This document shows, in pieces, positions 62,982-64,000 of a stretch of 64,000 nucleotides of DNA. Position numbers and translations under genes: made by a program. Origin of the DNA: Pyropia haitanensis (lineage: Eukaryota > Rhodophyta > Bangiophyceae > Bangiales > Bangiaceae); assembly GCA_008729055.1 (NCBI GenBank), contig SDUX01000005.1:1868875-1932874 (forward strand). The letters run 5' to 3'. The stretch's first letter is position 1; each line of letters opens with the position of its first letter. The notes under the pieces were generated by a model that saw only the letters and a list, made by a program, of their open reading frames with translations, did not search any database and was not told the DNA's origin.

Positions 62982-63806
62982 CTACTTATTTAGCTGGCTA
63001 AAAAAGGCCAGCTGCTGCCCTCGCGCACTCGTAGCATCGTTGCCGTCACCACCCCCCGTCGTCTCAGCTGCACAACCACCCGTCCCGGCCGCAGCGGCGG
63101 CTGCACTGGGGGCAGCGGCGGTGGTGGCGGCCACCACCGCTCCACTGCCCGCCGTCTTGCGCCGTGTTTGTATCCGCCGGTGACGCAAGCCGCGAGACAA
63201 AACTGCACATGCCCCCCATGCCGACTCACACAGAGCCAACCGGGGTACGCGGTCTTCCAGGTAGAGCACCGCCGCGCGTTGTCGGTCCTCCGGGTGGGTA
63301 CAGAAAGACGCCGTGGACCGCAAAATCTGGTTGATAGCAAACGCCACCCCCGTGCGCAGGCGCCGACGGTCGCTGACGGTCAGCTTCAGATCCTTGTCCT
63401 TGGAGACGTTGACCTTCTGGATCGGAACCGCAGGGGGGGGGAGCGGGCGGACGCCGGAGAAAAACAGCCCCCCCCGGCCGCTGGTGCGGCGGAAAGCGCT
63501 CGGCCCAGCCCCCCCTCCACTGGCGAGCGGTTCACCACTGGCGGCGGCAGCAGCTGAGAACCTGCCGCGGGGTTGAGCAGGAGCGGGGGCGTGAGTCACG
63601 GGTGGGAGGGGGGCGGGGGCGGGGGGGGGGGGGGGGGGGGGGCAGGTGCAAGCCGGGCTGGCGGGGACGGGGAAGACCCGGAGGGCGGGTGCTGACTGCC
63701 CCCGCCCTGTACGGAGAGCGCTGCCGCGATCTGCGAGGCTGCCAACAAGCCGTCCACATCTGAGAAGTGAAAACAAACGCGAAAGCAAGCACAACAGGGC
63801 AGTCAC
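62982..63806 (-). CDS. ORF of unrecognised function, 274 codons
   Basis: The middle of the frame is the credible part: IQKVNVSKDKDLKLTVSDRR, RLRTGVAFAINQILRSTASF, HPEDRQRAAVLYLEDRVPRL and LCESAWGACAVLSRGLRHRR. It reads as a compact helical domain of about 90 residues. It is preceded by a Pro/Ser-rich segment interrupted by a 22-base C run on this strand, and followed by an Ala/Thr-rich stretch. The first residues (MTALLCLLSRLFSLLRC) are hydrophobic but may not be the real start. No family is recognised. The homopolymer makes the N-terminal half of the frame unreliable. Confidence 0.4.
   Translation of the reverse strand: MTALLCLLSRLFSLLRCGRLVGSLADRGSALRTGRGQSAPALRVFPVPASPACTCPPPPPPPAPAPLPPVTHAPAPAQPRGRFSAAAAASGEPLASGGGAGPSAFRRTSGRGGLFFSGVRPLPPPAVPIQKVNVSKDKDLKLTVSDRRRLRTGVAFAINQILRSTASFCTHPEDRQRAAVLYLEDRVPRLALCESAWGACAVLSRGLRHRRIQTRRKTAGSGAVVAATTAAAPSAAAAAAGTGGCAAETTGGGDGNDATSARGQQLAFFSQLNK
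63621..63642 (+). repeat. G homopolymer, 22 bases
   Basis: An uninterrupted G run within the 5' part of the - strand ORF at 62982-63806. Any length error here would shift that frame. Confidence 0.9.
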
Positions 63807-64000
63807 GATGAAGTGTGAGATACAAACTCAGAAGCGATTGAGAGCCCCAGCGGGAAAACAGACATGAACAGACGTCCCACCTCGCTCACGGCAAAGATGG
63901 GCGTGGTACTTACTCGTACGAGCCCGGGGAGATCGGACAGAGCCCGACCACGTGCGTCGACGGGGCGGCATGGATGAAAGCAGCAAGGGGAAAAGGAGAG

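Noticed and set aside
1..64000. LTR or LINE retrotransposons
   Set aside because: No reverse transcriptase, integrase or protease motifs and no long terminal repeats were found on either strand.

Overview
The window looks like nuclear DNA of a GC-rich, intron-poor eukaryote. It holds two families of eukaryotic cut-and-paste transposases, short GT-AG introns with polypyrimidine tracts, secreted/membrane proteins with N-glycosylation sequons, and long degenerate GC-rich tandem arrays. There are no operons, Shine-Dalgarno patterns, tRNAs or rRNAs. A bangiophyte red alga (Porphyra/Pyropia type) is my best guess; that is inference from composition and gene style, not a match. || Layout. 1-8.5 kb: a PIF/Harbinger-type unit with a DDE transposase (+, 1891-3630, broken by one in-frame TGA) facing a Myb/SANT-NAM-like partner protein (-, 4242-6710). 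Their 3' ends are separated by a spacer carrying a mirrored T-tract motif, and the unit is flanked by a ~105-bp array and an 87-bp minisatellite. 8.5-11.9 kb: no gene recognised. 11.9-13.9 kb: repeat array A. 13.9-17.4 kb: an exon-like island and a frameshifted membrane-protein-like gene (-). 17.6-22.4 kb: a 66-bp-period array followed by (RCN)n-like low complexity. 22.4-30 kb: GC-rich sequence without a convincing gene. 30.1-39.3 kb: repeat array B, whose last ~1.8 kb is paralogous to array A. 40.8-43.1 kb: a membrane glycoprotein-like gene (-). || From about 43.2 kb the sequence becomes clearly less GC-rich and is built of transposons. These are a pogo/Tigger-like element of 3.8 kb (44680-48495, TA target site) whose transposase has Glu for the first catalytic Asp; a 484-bp MITE (48826-49309) whose empty site is preserved in a neighbouring duplicate; a second Harbinger transposase with an intron (54765 onward); and a structurally complete 2.3-kb pogo/Tigger-like element (56932-59276) inserted at the 3' end of the Harbinger reading frame. 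The tail (59.3-64 kb) holds one plausible ORF (62982-63806, -). || How the parts relate. Each mobile unit is a transposase plus its ends. The two pogo-like elements share terminal motifs and so probably a recognition system. The MITE and the second Harbinger copy share about 130 bp of terminal sequence, so that transposase or a relative is the likely mobiliser of the MITE. The low-complexity arrays keep unit lengths divisible by three in several places, which may mean they arose in, or still are, coding repeats.
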